From: Betaproteobacteria bacterium RIFCSPLOWO2_12_FULL_62_58
GTDB taxonomy: Bacteria; Pseudomonadota; Gammaproteobacteria; Burkholderiales; SG8-41
Direction: 5' to 3'
DNA: 39,480 nucleotides
NCBI GenBank assembly: GCA_001772005.1
Contig: MERI01000196.1
Coordinates: 1 to 39,480 of the forward strand
In this document: in pieces, positions 23,422-30,455 of the stretch
Layout of the letters: every line of letters starts with the position of its first letter
Position numbering within the stretch: the stretch's first letter is position 1
The notes under the pieces: model-generated
Database searches by the model: none
Seen by the model: only the letters and a program-made list of their open reading frames with translations
Told to the model about the DNA's origin: nothing
Program-made: the position numbers and the translations under genes

Positions 23422-24233
23422 GGTCGCAGCCTCCTGGCGCCCAGCGAAAAAAGATAGGTTACGCCCGCGAGTAGGATGATGGTGGCGCCGGCCGGAAGGT
23501 CGGGCGCATAGGACAGCGCCAGGCCACCGCAGGTAAACGCCATGCCCAGCACGATCGCGAGCGCCATGATCGGGACCAGTCGCGAGAGGTACTGCGCGGC
23601 GATCGCGGCGGGCAACGTGAGTAACGCGAGCACGAGGATCAATCCCACCACCTGGATCAGCACCACGACGGTCAGAGCCACCAGACAGAGCAGCAGCAGG
23701 TGGAAAAACTCAACGCGGACCCCCCGCACCCGGGCGAATTCCTGGTCGAACGACACCGCCAGGAATTGTTTGGAGAATAACGTCACGATCAGGATCGCGA
23801 CCGCATCCAGTGCCGCCATCACGTAGAGATCCGCGCGCGAAACCATGAGGATGTTGCCGAAGAGGTAGCTCATCAGGTCCGCGTTGTAACCCGGCGTGCG
23901 GGAAATAAACAGCACGCCGACCGCCATGCCAACCGCCCACAGCGCCGCGACGATCGTGTCCTCGTTCTGGCGGAGCCGCAGGTTTACCCAGCCGATAATC
24001 AGCGCCGCGACGAGCGCGGCGACAAGGGCTCCGGCTAACGGGCTTGCGCCAAGGAAGTAGGCAATACCCATTCCTCCGAGCACCGAATGGGCGACGCCGC
24101 CGGCGACGAAGCTGATGCGCTTGGCCACCACGTAAGTGCCGATCACGCCGCAACCCAAGCTCGCGAGCAGCCCGCCGATCAGCGCATGCTGCAGGAAGGT
24201 CTCGTGCGCGAGCGTACCGAAAAAACCGCTCAT
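23391..24233 (-). CDS. Metal ABC transporter permease (ZnuB-like)
   Basis: 280 aa, an ABC-3 family integral membrane protein with seven to nine hydrophobic segments. YVVAKRISFVAGGVAHSVLGG is the conserved family signature near the N-terminus. QVVGLILVLALLTLPAAIAAQ is the second conserved helix pair. I chose ATG 24233 because it overlaps the ATPase stop as ATGA; upstream open frame is antisense-like and unrelated. It forms the channel for Mn2+, Fe2+ or Zn2+ import with the neighbouring ATPase and binding protein. Confidence 0.88.
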   Translation of the reverse strand: MSGFFGTLAHETFLQHALIGGLLASLGCGVIGTYVVAKRISFVAGGVAHSVLGGMGIAYFLGASPLAGALVAALVAALIIGWVNLRLRQNEDTIVAALWAVGMAVGVLFISRTPGYNADLMSYLFGNILMVSRADLYVMAALDAVAILIVTLFSKQFLAVSFDQEFARVRGVRVEFFHLLLLCLVALTVVVLIQVVGLILVLALLTLPAAIAAQYLSRLVPIMALAIVLGMAFTCGGLALSYAPDLPAGATIILLAGVTYLFSLGARRLRPWHKTRRTRA

Positions 24234-24982
24234 GACGGCACCCCCGGTTCCCGGTCGGTCACGTGCCGGATCATGCGCACTGGCGCCCCGTAGAGCTGCT
24301 GGATCATCTCGCCTGAAATCGGGGATGCGGTGTGGCACAGCAGCGTTCGGTTGAGACACGCAACGATCGTTACGTACGGCGAAATGAAGCCGACGTCGTG
24401 CGACACCACGACAATGGTCATGCGTGCGTTGAGCATCTTGAGCAGGTCGAAGATGTCGACCTCGGCGCGGAGATCGATATTGGAGGTCGGTTCGTCCAGC
24501 AGCAGGATGCGCGGCTCGCCGGCAAGGGCCCGGGCGATGAGCACGCGTTGCAACTGCCCGCCGGAGAGGGTCTCGATGGGGCGCGCGCGCAGCTCCGCCA
24601 CGCCGGTTTCCTCCATGGCGCGGCGCGCCAGTGCACGGTCACGTGCGCGGTAGCCGAGCAGCGTGCGCGTTTTGCCGAGCCGGCCAAGCAGCACGGTCTC
24701 CTCGACCGTGACCGGAAAATCGCGCCGGAACGTGGCGAACTGCGGCACATAGCCGAGCTCCCCGCGCGCATGCGCCGGCGGCACACCGAGGACGCTCACG
24801 CGCCCGGAGTCGGCGGCGAGCAGCCCGAGCACGATGCGCAGCAGCGTGCTCTTGCCGCCGCCGTTTGGCCCTACCAGGCCCAGGAACTCGCCTTCTTCCA
24901 CTTCCAGACTGACGTCCTCGAGCGCGGGCACGCCATCATAGGCGAACGAGACGTTTTCCAGCACGATGACCGGGGCCGTCAT
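24230..24982 (-). CDS. Metal ABC transporter ATP-binding protein (ZnuC-like)
   Basis: 250 aa. Walker A is GPNGGGKST, the Q-loop lies in LGYVPQFATFRRDFPVT, the signature is LSGGQLQRVLIARAL, Walker B is ILLLDEPTSNID and the H-loop is VVVSHDVGFIS. 'YVPQ...D..fPvtv.E.V..Gr' is typical of the manganese/zinc/iron group. ACLNRTLLCHT near the C-terminus is also seen in this group. Both ends overlap neighbours by 4 bp (ATGA), so binding protein, ATPase and permease are translated as a unit. Confidence 0.9.
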   Translation of the reverse strand: MTAPVIVLENVSFAYDGVPALEDVSLEVEEGEFLGLVGPNGGGKSTLLRIVLGLLAADSGRVSVLGVPPAHARGELGYVPQFATFRRDFPVTVEETVLLGRLGKTRTLLGYRARDRALARRAMEETGVAELRARPIETLSGGQLQRVLIARALAGEPRILLLDEPTSNIDLRAEVDIFDLLKMLNARMTIVVVSHDVGFISPYVTIVACLNRTLLCHTASPISGEMIQQLYGAPVRMIRHVTDREPGVPS

Positions 24983-25869
24983 TGCATCGCCTCCGCGAAC
25001 TCCCGCGCCACCCGCCGCAGGTTATTCATGTAATCCTCGGCCAACGGATCCACGGCGACCACGCGTGCGCCAATGGCCTGCGCGATGGTCTCGGCCGCGC
25101 GCCGGCTGAACTGCGCCTGAACGAAGATCACCTTCACCCGCTCCCGTCTGCCGATGTCGATCACCTGCGCGAGCGTGCGCGCGCCCGGTTCCTTGCCGCC
25201 CGCTTCAATCGGGATCTGCTTCAAGCCGTAGGTGTCCGCAAAATATCCCCAAGCGGGGTGGAACACCATGAAGTTGCGCGTGCTCACATTTTCCAGCAGA
25301 ACGCGGATATCATGATCCAGCCGATCGAGATCCGCCGCGAACGCCTCGTAGTTTGCGCCGTACGCGGCCCGGTGCGCGGGATCGAGTCGCGACAGCGTGT
25401 CGCGAATGTTTGCCGCCATGATCTTCACCAGCGGCGGGCTGGTCCAGACATGGGGATCCGCAAGCCCCGGCTGCGCCGCAGGCGCGCGCGTGCCCTCCGA
25501 TCGCTCCAGCTCGCGCGGAGGGATGCCGCCGCGCATGTCGATGATGCGCATGCCGGGATTGGCGGCCGCGATGCGCTTTATCCAGACCTCCTCGAATTCC
25601 ACGCCGATCCCGAAATAGACGCGCGCCTTGGCCAGCCGCGCAAGGTGATTTGAGGTCGGCTCGTAGGTTTCGGGACTCTGACCCGGCCCGACCATCACCG
25701 AGACCGCGACGTGTTTTCCGCCGACGCGCTCGACGAAATACTTCTGCGGCAGGATGCTCACGAACACCACGATCGGCGCGGCTGGTGGCTCCGCGGCGCG
25801 TGCCACGCCGAGCAGCGCAAGGAGCAGCATGCCGCACCAAAGCAGCCGCCTGCAGTTGCGCCAAGTCAC
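24979..25869 (-). CDS. Metal ABC transporter substrate-binding protein (ZnuA/cluster A-I family)
   Basis: 296 aa with an N-terminal signal peptide (LLWCGMLLLALLGVARA, cleavage near residue 25). Family features: VVFVSILPQKYFVERVGG, ADPHVWTSPPLVKIMAANI (one metal His), FMVFHPAWGYFADTYGL (another metal His) and VVAVDPLAEDY (metal Asp). The usual first ligand in H.YEP is Glu here (SPETYEP), and the His/Asp-rich loop of ZnuA proteins is absent. Metal specificity may therefore not be zinc. It overlaps the aminotransferase gene upstream and the ATPase gene downstream by 4 bp each. Confidence 0.86.
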   Translation of the reverse strand: MTWRNCRRLLWCGMLLLALLGVARAAEPPAAPIVVFVSILPQKYFVERVGGKHVAVSVMVGPGQSPETYEPTSNHLARLAKARVYFGIGVEFEEVWIKRIAAANPGMRIIDMRGGIPPRELERSEGTRAPAAQPGLADPHVWTSPPLVKIMAANIRDTLSRLDPAHRAAYGANYEAFAADLDRLDHDIRVLLENVSTRNFMVFHPAWGYFADTYGLKQIPIEAGGKEPGARTLAQVIDIGRRERVKVIFVQAQFSRRAAETIAQAIGARVVAVDPLAEDYMNNLRRVAREFAEAMQ

Positions 25870-26867
25870 AACAACGCCTCCAGTACGGCGACGAAACGTG
25901 CGTTGTCTTCCGGCAGAGCCGTGGTGACGCGCATGTAACCGGGACCGAGGCGAGCGTCGTTCAACGGCTTGATGAGTATGTCGTGCTCACGTAGCCGCGC
26001 AGCCAGCACGGCGGCGTCGTGCGGAGCGAAGTCGGCGAGGAAAAAATAGGTCGTGCTCGGGAAAGCGCGCACCCCGAGCCGTCGCAGCTCGGCGGCCAAC
26101 TGTTCCGTCCAGGCGCGCAACTGCGCCGCCCGCGCGCGAATCTTGTCCTCGTACTGCAGGGTGGCAAGCGCCGCAGCCTGCGAAGCCCGTGCGAGTGGAT
26201 AGGCGTCGTTGTGGGAATTGAGGTCGTCGGCGAGCGCCTGCGGCAACACCGCATAACCCACGCGGAAGCCCGCGAGGCTGTGCGCTTTCGAAAGCGTGCG
26301 CGTAACCAGCAGATTCGAGTAGTGCGGCACCAAGTGCGCCACGCTCTCGCCCGCAAGACCGATGAAAGCTTCATCGACCAGGAAACAGGTATCCGGGTGA
26401 CGCGCCAGAAGCCCCGGCAGCGGCGACATGTCGAAAGTCCCGCCGTTTGGATTGTTAGGATTGACGATCACCGCCAGCGTGGTGCCTGCCGGTATCGCAA
26501 GCCGTTCCAGGTCGAAGGCGAAGTCCCGCTCGGGCAGCAAGTGAGTCTCGGTGTACGCGCCCGCGATCTCCGGAAACAGCGCATAGGTCGGCGTCAACAG
26601 GTGAGCCCGCCCGCCGAGGCGTGCGAACAATTCGCGCAGGATCAGCTCGGAGCCGGCATTGATGTGAATCAGCGCCTGGGGCACACCAAGGCTCTCACTC
26701 AGGAACTGGCGCAGCGGCGCCGAGTAGGGCTCGGTATAACTGTTGCTGCGCGGCAACTCGACTCGAGCCGCGGCAATCGCCTCGTCGAGCGGTGGCAACG
26801 GGTTCTCGCACAGCAGCAGCTTGATTCCCTGGAACGTGCCTCCGCCCTTTTCCTGCAACGATGTCAC
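25866..26867 (-). CDS. PLP-dependent class I/II aminotransferase (HisC/CobD-like)
   Basis: 333 aa, fold type I. AVIVNPNNPNGG is the PLP-contacting Asn loop, FLVDEAFI holds the Asp that pairs with the pyridine N, and RTLSKAHSLAGFRVGYA carries the Schiff-base Lys and phosphate Arg. It is most like histidinol-phosphate aminotransferase or the CobD decarboxylase group. It is shorter than HisC (~350-370 aa) and lies outside any his or cob cluster. The start is GTG 26867, with AGAGGA about 7 nt upstream. It overlaps the metal-binding-protein gene by 4 bp and follows the EncFtn-like gene by 30 bp. That context suggests a role tied to metal uptake, such as a small chelator; this is inference. Confidence 0.82.
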   Translation of the reverse strand: MTSLQEKGGGTFQGIKLLLCENPLPPLDEAIAAARVELPRSNSYTEPYSAPLRQFLSESLGVPQALIHINAGSELILRELFARLGGRAHLLTPTYALFPEIAGAYTETHLLPERDFAFDLERLAIPAGTTLAVIVNPNNPNGGTFDMSPLPGLLARHPDTCFLVDEAFIGLAGESVAHLVPHYSNLLVTRTLSKAHSLAGFRVGYAVLPQALADDLNSHNDAYPLARASQAAALATLQYEDKIRARAAQLRAWTEQLAAELRRLGVRAFPSTTYFFLADFAPHDAAVLAARLREHDILIKPLNDARLGPGYMRVTTALPEDNARFVAVLEALL

Positions 26868-26897
26868 CCCATGATCCTCTTGCGCTTATTTCGCAGC

Positions 26898-27185
26898 CTA
26901 CTCATGGGTGATCGGCTTGTCGGTGAAAAGATAGTCTTTAAGCTCCCTGGACAACGCCGCGTCGTTTCGGCGCAGCCATTCAAGCAGCATCGCCGCATGC
27001 TCTTTTTCCTCGTCGCGGTTGTGCGCAAGGATCGCCTGGAGCTCCTTGTTCTTGCAGGCATTCACGCGCTGCTGATACCAATCAATCGCTTCGAGTTCCT
27101 CGATCAGCGATACGATGGCGCGATGCAAATCGCGGCTCTCCTCGGGCAGGTCGCTCGCCGCTTCATGCAGTCCTTCATGGGCCAT
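26898..27185 (-). CDS. EncFtn-like ferritin-fold protein without encapsulin targeting peptide
   Basis: 95 aa. HRAIVSLIEELEAIDWYQQR and LAHNRDEEKEHAAMLLEWLR match encapsulin-associated ferritin-like proteins (EncFtn) closely. The ferroxidase residues corresponding to Rhodospirillum rubrum E32, E62 and H65 are E30, E60 and H63, and the aromatic W36 is kept. Family members are two-helix proteins that build a ferroxidase site at a subunit interface. The C-terminus ends DYLFTDKPITHE, so the LGIGSLK-like encapsulation tail is absent. No encapsulin gene lies in the window. I chose ATG 27185 because AGGAG lies 7-8 nt upstream. It is the first gene of the iron operon and has an FNR-type box upstream. 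Confidence 0.8.
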   Translation of the reverse strand: MAHEGLHEAASDLPEESRDLHRAIVSLIEELEAIDWYQQRVNACKNKELQAILAHNRDEEKEHAAMLLEWLRRNDAALSRELKDYLFTDKPITHE

Positions 27186-27247
27186 GACGGTACTCCTGGT
27201 TTGCTGTGGGTCCCGATCAATGGTCCCACGCACCGTCGCGGCACGGG

Positions 27248-27261
27248 TTGATTCAGATCAA
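27248..27261 (-). promoter_or_regulatory. FNR/Anr-type box heading the EncFtn-metal ABC-Feo operon
   Basis: TTGAT-TCAG-ATCAA. The box centre lies about 70 bp before ATG 27185. A leftward -10 is weak here (CATTGA near 27222-27217), so the exact start is unclear. Confidence 0.7.
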
Positions 27262-27418
27262 ATCTGAGACACGCGTTGCCGTCGTTACGGCTGGACCCAT
27301 GCTGTGCTCCCTCTCCTCGGATGTCGGCGTCTCGTGTCAGGCCTCTCACGCGGCGATCGTGCCGGAACAACTGCTCTTCGCATTTTGGCTGGTTTGCCGG
27401 ACGATCCGTGCGTCCTAG

Positions 27419-27432
27419 TTGATTCAGATCAA
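27419..27432 (+). promoter_or_regulatory. FNR/Anr-type box upstream of the PsiF-like operon
   Basis: TTGAT-TCAG-ATCAA, identical to the box at 27248. The -10-like TACGAT at 27454-27459 puts the box centre near -41 of a start around 27466. Confidence 0.82.
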
Positions 27433-27510
27433 GATGCGAATCCATGGAATGGATACGATGCGCCCGTAGGTCAATGGTGATCTACCTCGTGTCAACCAGG
27501 AGTACCCGAC

Positions 27511-27786
27511 ATGAAAATCAAGCAAGTGACGCGGGTCGCCGTACTGGGCGCGGCGATCGCTTTGTCCTTCGCTGCAGGAGCCCAGCAGTGGCCGGGAAGA
27601 GGCCCAGGGCCGTATGCACCTTACGGAGCAGGGCAGTACGGCGCCGGGAATCCGTATGCCAAGCAACTCAATGAGCTTGCGGTCAAGGACCCGGCCAAGC
27701 ATGACGCCTGCTTCGCGCAGGCGAATGATAAGAACCTGCGACGGGAAGCGCGCTGGAAGTTCATGATCGACTGTATGAAAAAGTGA
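27511..27786 (+). CDS. Small secreted PsiF-like protein
   Basis: 91 aa. The signal peptide is VTRVAVLGAAIALSFAAGAQ, cleaved near residue 24. A Gly/Pro/Tyr-rich spacer follows (GPGPYAPYGAGQYGAG), then a C-terminal module KHDACFAQANDKNLRREARW and FMIDCMKK. Two Cys bracketing a basic helix resemble the PsiF repeat ('C...A....L.g..R..Fm..Cl'). It is probably periplasmic with one disulfide; function unknown. A ribosome-binding site (CCAGGAG) precedes the ATG. The stop overlaps the following gene's GTG by 4 bp. Confidence 0.7.
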   Translation: MKIKQVTRVAVLGAAIALSFAAGAQQWPGRGPGPYAPYGAGQYGAGNPYAKQLNELAVKDPAKHDACFAQANDKNLRREARWKFMIDCMKK

Positions 27787-28559
27787 GTCGTACGTTGGCC
27801 CGCCGGAAACACCGTGGGCCAACGTACGAAGACGTGCTTTGTCATCCGGGTAAGGATCGGCGGCGAGCGGGTCAGGTCTCGCCTTCGCGTGCATCAAGAC
27901 GCGACGCGCCGAACCCATTTGACGATCCTGCGTTGGCGAGCCGCTACGAGGAGTGGTACGGCGGCGAGGGCCGGCGCGCCGACATCCTGGAGAAGGGACT
28001 CCTGGGAAAATTGCTCCACTTGTTCCCGAACGCACGCTCCGTACTTGAAGTGGGTTGCGGCACAGGCCACTTTACGCGCTGGATGGCGGAAAGAGGCCTG
28101 GACGCCGTGGGCCTGGACATTTCCGAACGCATGTTGAGCGAGGCCCACCGGCTCGGCGGGCCAAGGTACCTGCCCGGCGATGCTCATTCGCTGCCGTTTG
28201 CGGACCGGTCGCACGATGTGACGGCTCTGATCACGACGCTCGAGTTTCTCCCGGATCCAGCGCGCGCCCTTGCCGAAGCCGTTCGCGTGGCCCGCCAAGG
28301 AGTCCTGTTGGGGGTGTTGAACCGGTGGAGCCTGCTGGCGCTGCGATACCGCCTCTCCGGCAAAGCCATGTGGCGGTCTGCCCGGTTCTTTGGTCCTTGG
28401 GAATTGGCCAAGATGGTCCGAGAGGCGGCGGGGCAAAGGACCAGGACGGTATTGTGGCGGACCACCCTGTGGCCAATTCCCGGCATGCGCGACCTGCCCC
28501 TGCCCTGGGGTGGCTTCATCGGCATGGCAGTGCAGTTGAACGAGGAGTCGAAAGCATGA
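27783..28559 (+). CDS. SAM-dependent class I methyltransferase
   Basis: 258 aa. Motif I is SVLEVGCGTGHFTRWM, the acidic end of strand 2 is AVGLDISERML, and ITTLEFLPDPARALAEAVRV matches the methyltransferase type 11 group. The C-terminal half (RYRLSGKAMWRSARFFGPWEL) may bind substrate; its identity is unknown. The start is uncertain: GTG 27783 gives a GTGA overlap with the preceding stop, but the first ~45 residues look unlike the family and the true start could lie further in. It overlaps the next gene as ATGA, so three genes form one unit. Confidence 0.78.
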   Translation: MSRTLARRKHRGPTYEDVLCHPGKDRRRAGQVSPSRASRRDAPNPFDDPALASRYEEWYGGEGRRADILEKGLLGKLLHLFPNARSVLEVGCGTGHFTRWMAERGLDAVGLDISERMLSEAHRLGGPRYLPGDAHSLPFADRSHDVTALITTLEFLPDPARALAEAVRVARQGVLLGVLNRWSLLALRYRLSGKAMWRSARFFGPWELAKMVREAAGQRTRTVLWRTTLWPIPGMRDLPLPWGGFIGMAVQLNEESKA

Positions 28560-28837
28560 ACACAATTTCGGTTCAAGTGAGCCTGTACCCGCTTCGACAA
28601 CCCCACGTGGGACCAACCATTTCCAAGGCGCTCGAGGTTTTTCGTACCCACGGGCTCGACGTGAGGCCCGGAACCATGAGCACGGTAATCGCCGGCGAAC
28701 CCGACGCGGTCTTCGACAGTTTGAAAGCATCGTTTCAATCTGCGGCCGCTCTTGGCGATGTGGTGATGGTGGTGTCAATCTCCAATTGCTGTCCGGCGCC
28801 CGCTGGCGATCAGCACAATGCGGGGCATTCTGCGTAA
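28556..28837 (+). CDS. YkoF/MTH1187-family thiamine-binding-like protein
   Basis: 93 aa. The pattern is ISVQVSLYPLRQPHVGPTIS, LEVFRTHGLDVRPGTMST and VFDSLKASFQSAAALGDVVM, the ferredoxin-like MTH1187/YkoF fold ('vs.yPl......i..al..l...gl....g.mst.i.G..d.vf..l...'). Members bind thiamine or hydroxymethylpyrimidine-like molecules or other small anions. The C-terminal CCPAPAGD tail carries two Cys. The start is ATG 28556, overlapping the methyltransferase stop, with AGGAG 11 nt upstream. Confidence 0.75.
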   Translation: MNTISVQVSLYPLRQPHVGPTISKALEVFRTHGLDVRPGTMSTVIAGEPDAVFDSLKASFQSAAALGDVVMVVSISNCCPAPAGDQHNAGHSA

Positions 28838-28900
28838 GCCATGTATCATCGGCGCGGGAAATGTCCACAGGATGCGAACTGCTCGAGGCCCCATCCGGGG

Positions 28901-28914
28901 TTGATCTGCGTCAA
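28901..28914 (+). promoter_or_regulatory. FNR/Anr-type box upstream of the 94-aa gene
   Basis: TTGAT-CTGC-GTCAA. A -10-like TAGTCT at 28936-28941 puts the box centre near -41 of a start around 28948. Confidence 0.75.
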
Positions 28915-29055
28915 GCCCCTGCAGCCGACGAGTGCTAGTCTTTTGGGTGATTGTTGCCGACTTCACCTCGCTGTTCCTGGCAGTTGCCGACGTGGGAAAG
29001 CGAACGGCGGATCATTAGGCGCGCGCCGACTGGTGCTTCTGCAAGGAGGCTCAAC

Positions 29056-29340
29056 ATGACGTCGAGGTCCATCAACCTGGAGGAGCCCCTGCGGAATCCG
29101 GGCGCCACCTTTGCCACACCCGAGGAAGTCGTTTCCCACCCCGGGCTTACGCGAGAGCAGAAGGTCGAGATACTGAAGCTTTGGGAGTACGATGCAGCTG
29201 AGGCCGAGGTGGCGACGGAAGAAGGCATGCCGGGTGACGATGAAGACCTGTTGAGGCGGATCCTGGTGACATTGCACCCGTTGACCAGAGGGACCGACGT
29301 CAGCCGCACGGGCCCGACCAAACAGCACGCGTTGCTTTAG
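29056..29340 (+). CDS. Conserved hypothetical protein (94 aa)
   Basis: Soluble and acidic. ATFATPEEVVSHPGLTREQK, VEILKLWEYDAAEAEVATEE and DEDLLRRILVTLHPL suggest two or three helices. The 'F..P..Vl...gLt.eqKi.iL..W.yD' pattern recurs in many proteobacterial proteins of unknown role. A strong ribosome-binding site (AAGGAGG, 6 nt spacing) fixes the start. It has its own FNR-type promoter. No catalytic motif is visible. Confidence 0.7.
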   Translation: MTSRSINLEEPLRNPGATFATPEEVVSHPGLTREQKVEILKLWEYDAAEAEVATEEGMPGDDEDLLRRILVTLHPLTRGTDVSRTGPTKQHALL

Positions 29341-29433
29341 CACAAATCGACTTACTCAAGGGCACCGCAACTCTGCGAGTCTTGTCCCGAAGAACGCCCA
29401 ATTGCCATGACAAGAAGATTATCCCGATAACGG

Positions 29434-29447
29434 TTGATCTACATCAA
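29434..29447. promoter_or_regulatory. Orphan FNR/Anr-type box
   Basis: TTGAT-CTAC-ATCAA, a perfect palindrome with no gene start within reach on either side. Rightward, only a weak -10 (CATCTT at 29466-29471) is present. Confidence 0.6.
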
Positions 29448-29580
29448 TCGGTTCCCTCGACGTTTCATCTTCCTTCTCGGCGGCAGCAACGGAACCGAAT
29501 TTGGAGAAAAGCAGAATTCGCGCCGCATCGAGCTCCAGGCGCGACTCTACTTCTGAAACAGCCGACGGTGGCCCGGGAAG

Positions 29581-29607
29581 CCACGCAGCGAAGGCTGCCG
29601 GGCGTGG
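29581..29607. other. GC-rich hairpin between convergent transcripts
   Basis: CCAC-GCAGC-GAAG-GCTGC, with a 5-nt bulge, then GTGG. It is flanked by two CCCGGG motifs. It may terminate the leftward gene ending at 29615, or lie in an RNA started from the orphan FNR site. Confidence 0.45.
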
Positions 29608-29614
29608 CCCGGGA

Positions 29615-29932
29615 TTACTGATCCGATACGATACGGTTCTGCTCGCTCTCGACCACGACCGGCACCTCGAAGTCCTGGCGGGTCATGCGCGCGCTCTCCC
29701 AGCGCCGCGCCGTTTCCCCGTCCCAGTCTAGGTCAAAGAACTTGTCCGCGTCGGCCTTCGACTTCCACAGATAGATTTCGACGACCGACTTTACGTCCGG
29801 CGCAATGCCGTAATACATGCGAATCAGTCCGGGGACGCCTTGAAAGTCCGGCGCCGAACCCCGAATCGGAACGAGCAGATCCTGCCGGTTCTTGCCTTCC
29901 ATCACCTCGAACTTCCACATCACTATATGCAT
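29615..29932 (-). CDS. ABM/YdhR-like dimeric alpha-beta barrel protein
   Basis: 105 aa. MHIVMWKFEVMEGKNRQDLL, GVPGLIRMYYGIAPD, VVEIYLWKSKADADKFFDLD and WESARMTRQDFEVPVVVE follow the YdhR/antibiotic-biosynthesis-monooxygenase-like pattern ('G..gl..k.y......g.ggiYlw.s...A..y'). It is a small cytosolic protein, possibly a monooxygenase or heme/quinone-related; activity unproven. ATG 29932 is preceded by AAAGGGA; the open frame extends to TTG 29974 without support. The FNR-type promoter at 30014 reads into it. Confidence 0.7.
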   Translation of the reverse strand: MHIVMWKFEVMEGKNRQDLLVPIRGSAPDFQGVPGLIRMYYGIAPDVKSVVEIYLWKSKADADKFFDLDWDGETARRWESARMTRQDFEVPVVVESEQNRIVSDQ

Positions 29933-30013
29933 GAGATTTCCCTTTCTTTTCCGGAGCCGCGCAAGTCGCTGCAAAACCGGATTTCATCCTAGCCCATGTG
30001 GAAGGCGTCCCGC

Positions 30014-30027
30014 TTGATCTATATCAA
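30014..30027 (-). promoter_or_regulatory. FNR/Anr-type box upstream of the ABM-like gene
   Basis: TTGAT-CTAT-ATCAA. A leftward -10-like TAGGAT at 29991-29986 puts the box centre near -41.5 of a start around 29979. The box begins 13 bp past the stop of the CCG-domain remnant. Confidence 0.82.
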
Positions 30028-30039
30028 CGTGGAAAGGCA

Positions 30040-30262
30040 TCACACGAGATTTTCCGCCACCAGTTCGAGCAGGCTCTGCATGCTCTTGTCCCTTTTGAAG
30101 CGCGCCTGACCATCGTCGAAGGTCTGTCGGCGGTTCGATAACAACTGGTGGCAAGCATCCCGGCCCCGGTCCTTTCAACTGCCGCATCTTGATTTCGAAG
30201 GTCTTGTAACGCAGCTCGTCGGCGCGGTCGGTGGCTACACCGCCGCCACCGCCGAAGCACCA
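30040..30262 (-). pseudogene. Decayed C-terminal CCG domain of an HdrB-like Fe-S oxidoreductase
   Basis: One frame gives AWCFGGGGGVATDRADELRY, then KTFEIKMRQLKGPG. A second gives LATSCYRTADR. A third gives QTFDDGQARFKRDKSMQSLL, then ELVAENLV and the stop. Assembled, this is the last CCG repeat of heterodisulfide-reductase-B-like (Fe-S) proteins ('CCGGGGG...R...y..K..q......atsC.nCr.tf.dg......'). At least two frameshifts are needed, the first CC is CF, and the C.nC pair is damaged. Nothing of the rest of the gene is visible upstream, so it is a relic. Confidence 0.65.
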
Positions 30263-30378
30263 CGCGGTCCCGTCTCGTGCAATCGGTAGAGTGCGAGCGA
30301 GAGACGGGGGCGAAGCCGGGTATCGGCATGGCGCACTCGCCGGCTGCAACTGCGGGCTGATTGCAATTCTGCGGACAC

Positions 30379-30392
30379 TTGATCCAGCGCAA
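30379..30392 (+). promoter_or_regulatory. Degenerate FNR-type box upstream of the DUF1269-like gene
   Basis: TTGAT-CCAG-CGCAA: the left half-site is perfect and the right half is damaged at two positions. A -10-like TAATGT at 30414-30419 lies exactly at class II spacing, which supports it. Confidence 0.5.
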
Positions 30393-30455
30393 ATTCAAAC
30401 ATCACGGACCTGCTAATGTTCTAATGTCGCGCAAAAACTGTGGAGGAATAACCCG

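Larger units (their letters stand above)
29341..29614. other. Intergenic region with orphan FNR-type box and a hairpin
   Basis: Lies between the convergent 94-aa and ABM-like genes. It holds the box at 29434 and a GC-rich hairpin at 29581-29607. A 79-aa open frame (29382-29621) has no ribosome-binding site and reads as low-complexity Arg-rich sequence, so I do not call it. Confidence 0.5.

Noticed and set aside
29382-29621. 79-aa open frame after the 94-aa gene
   Set aside because: No ribosome-binding site, Arg-rich low-information sequence, and it runs across the hairpin into the convergent gene.
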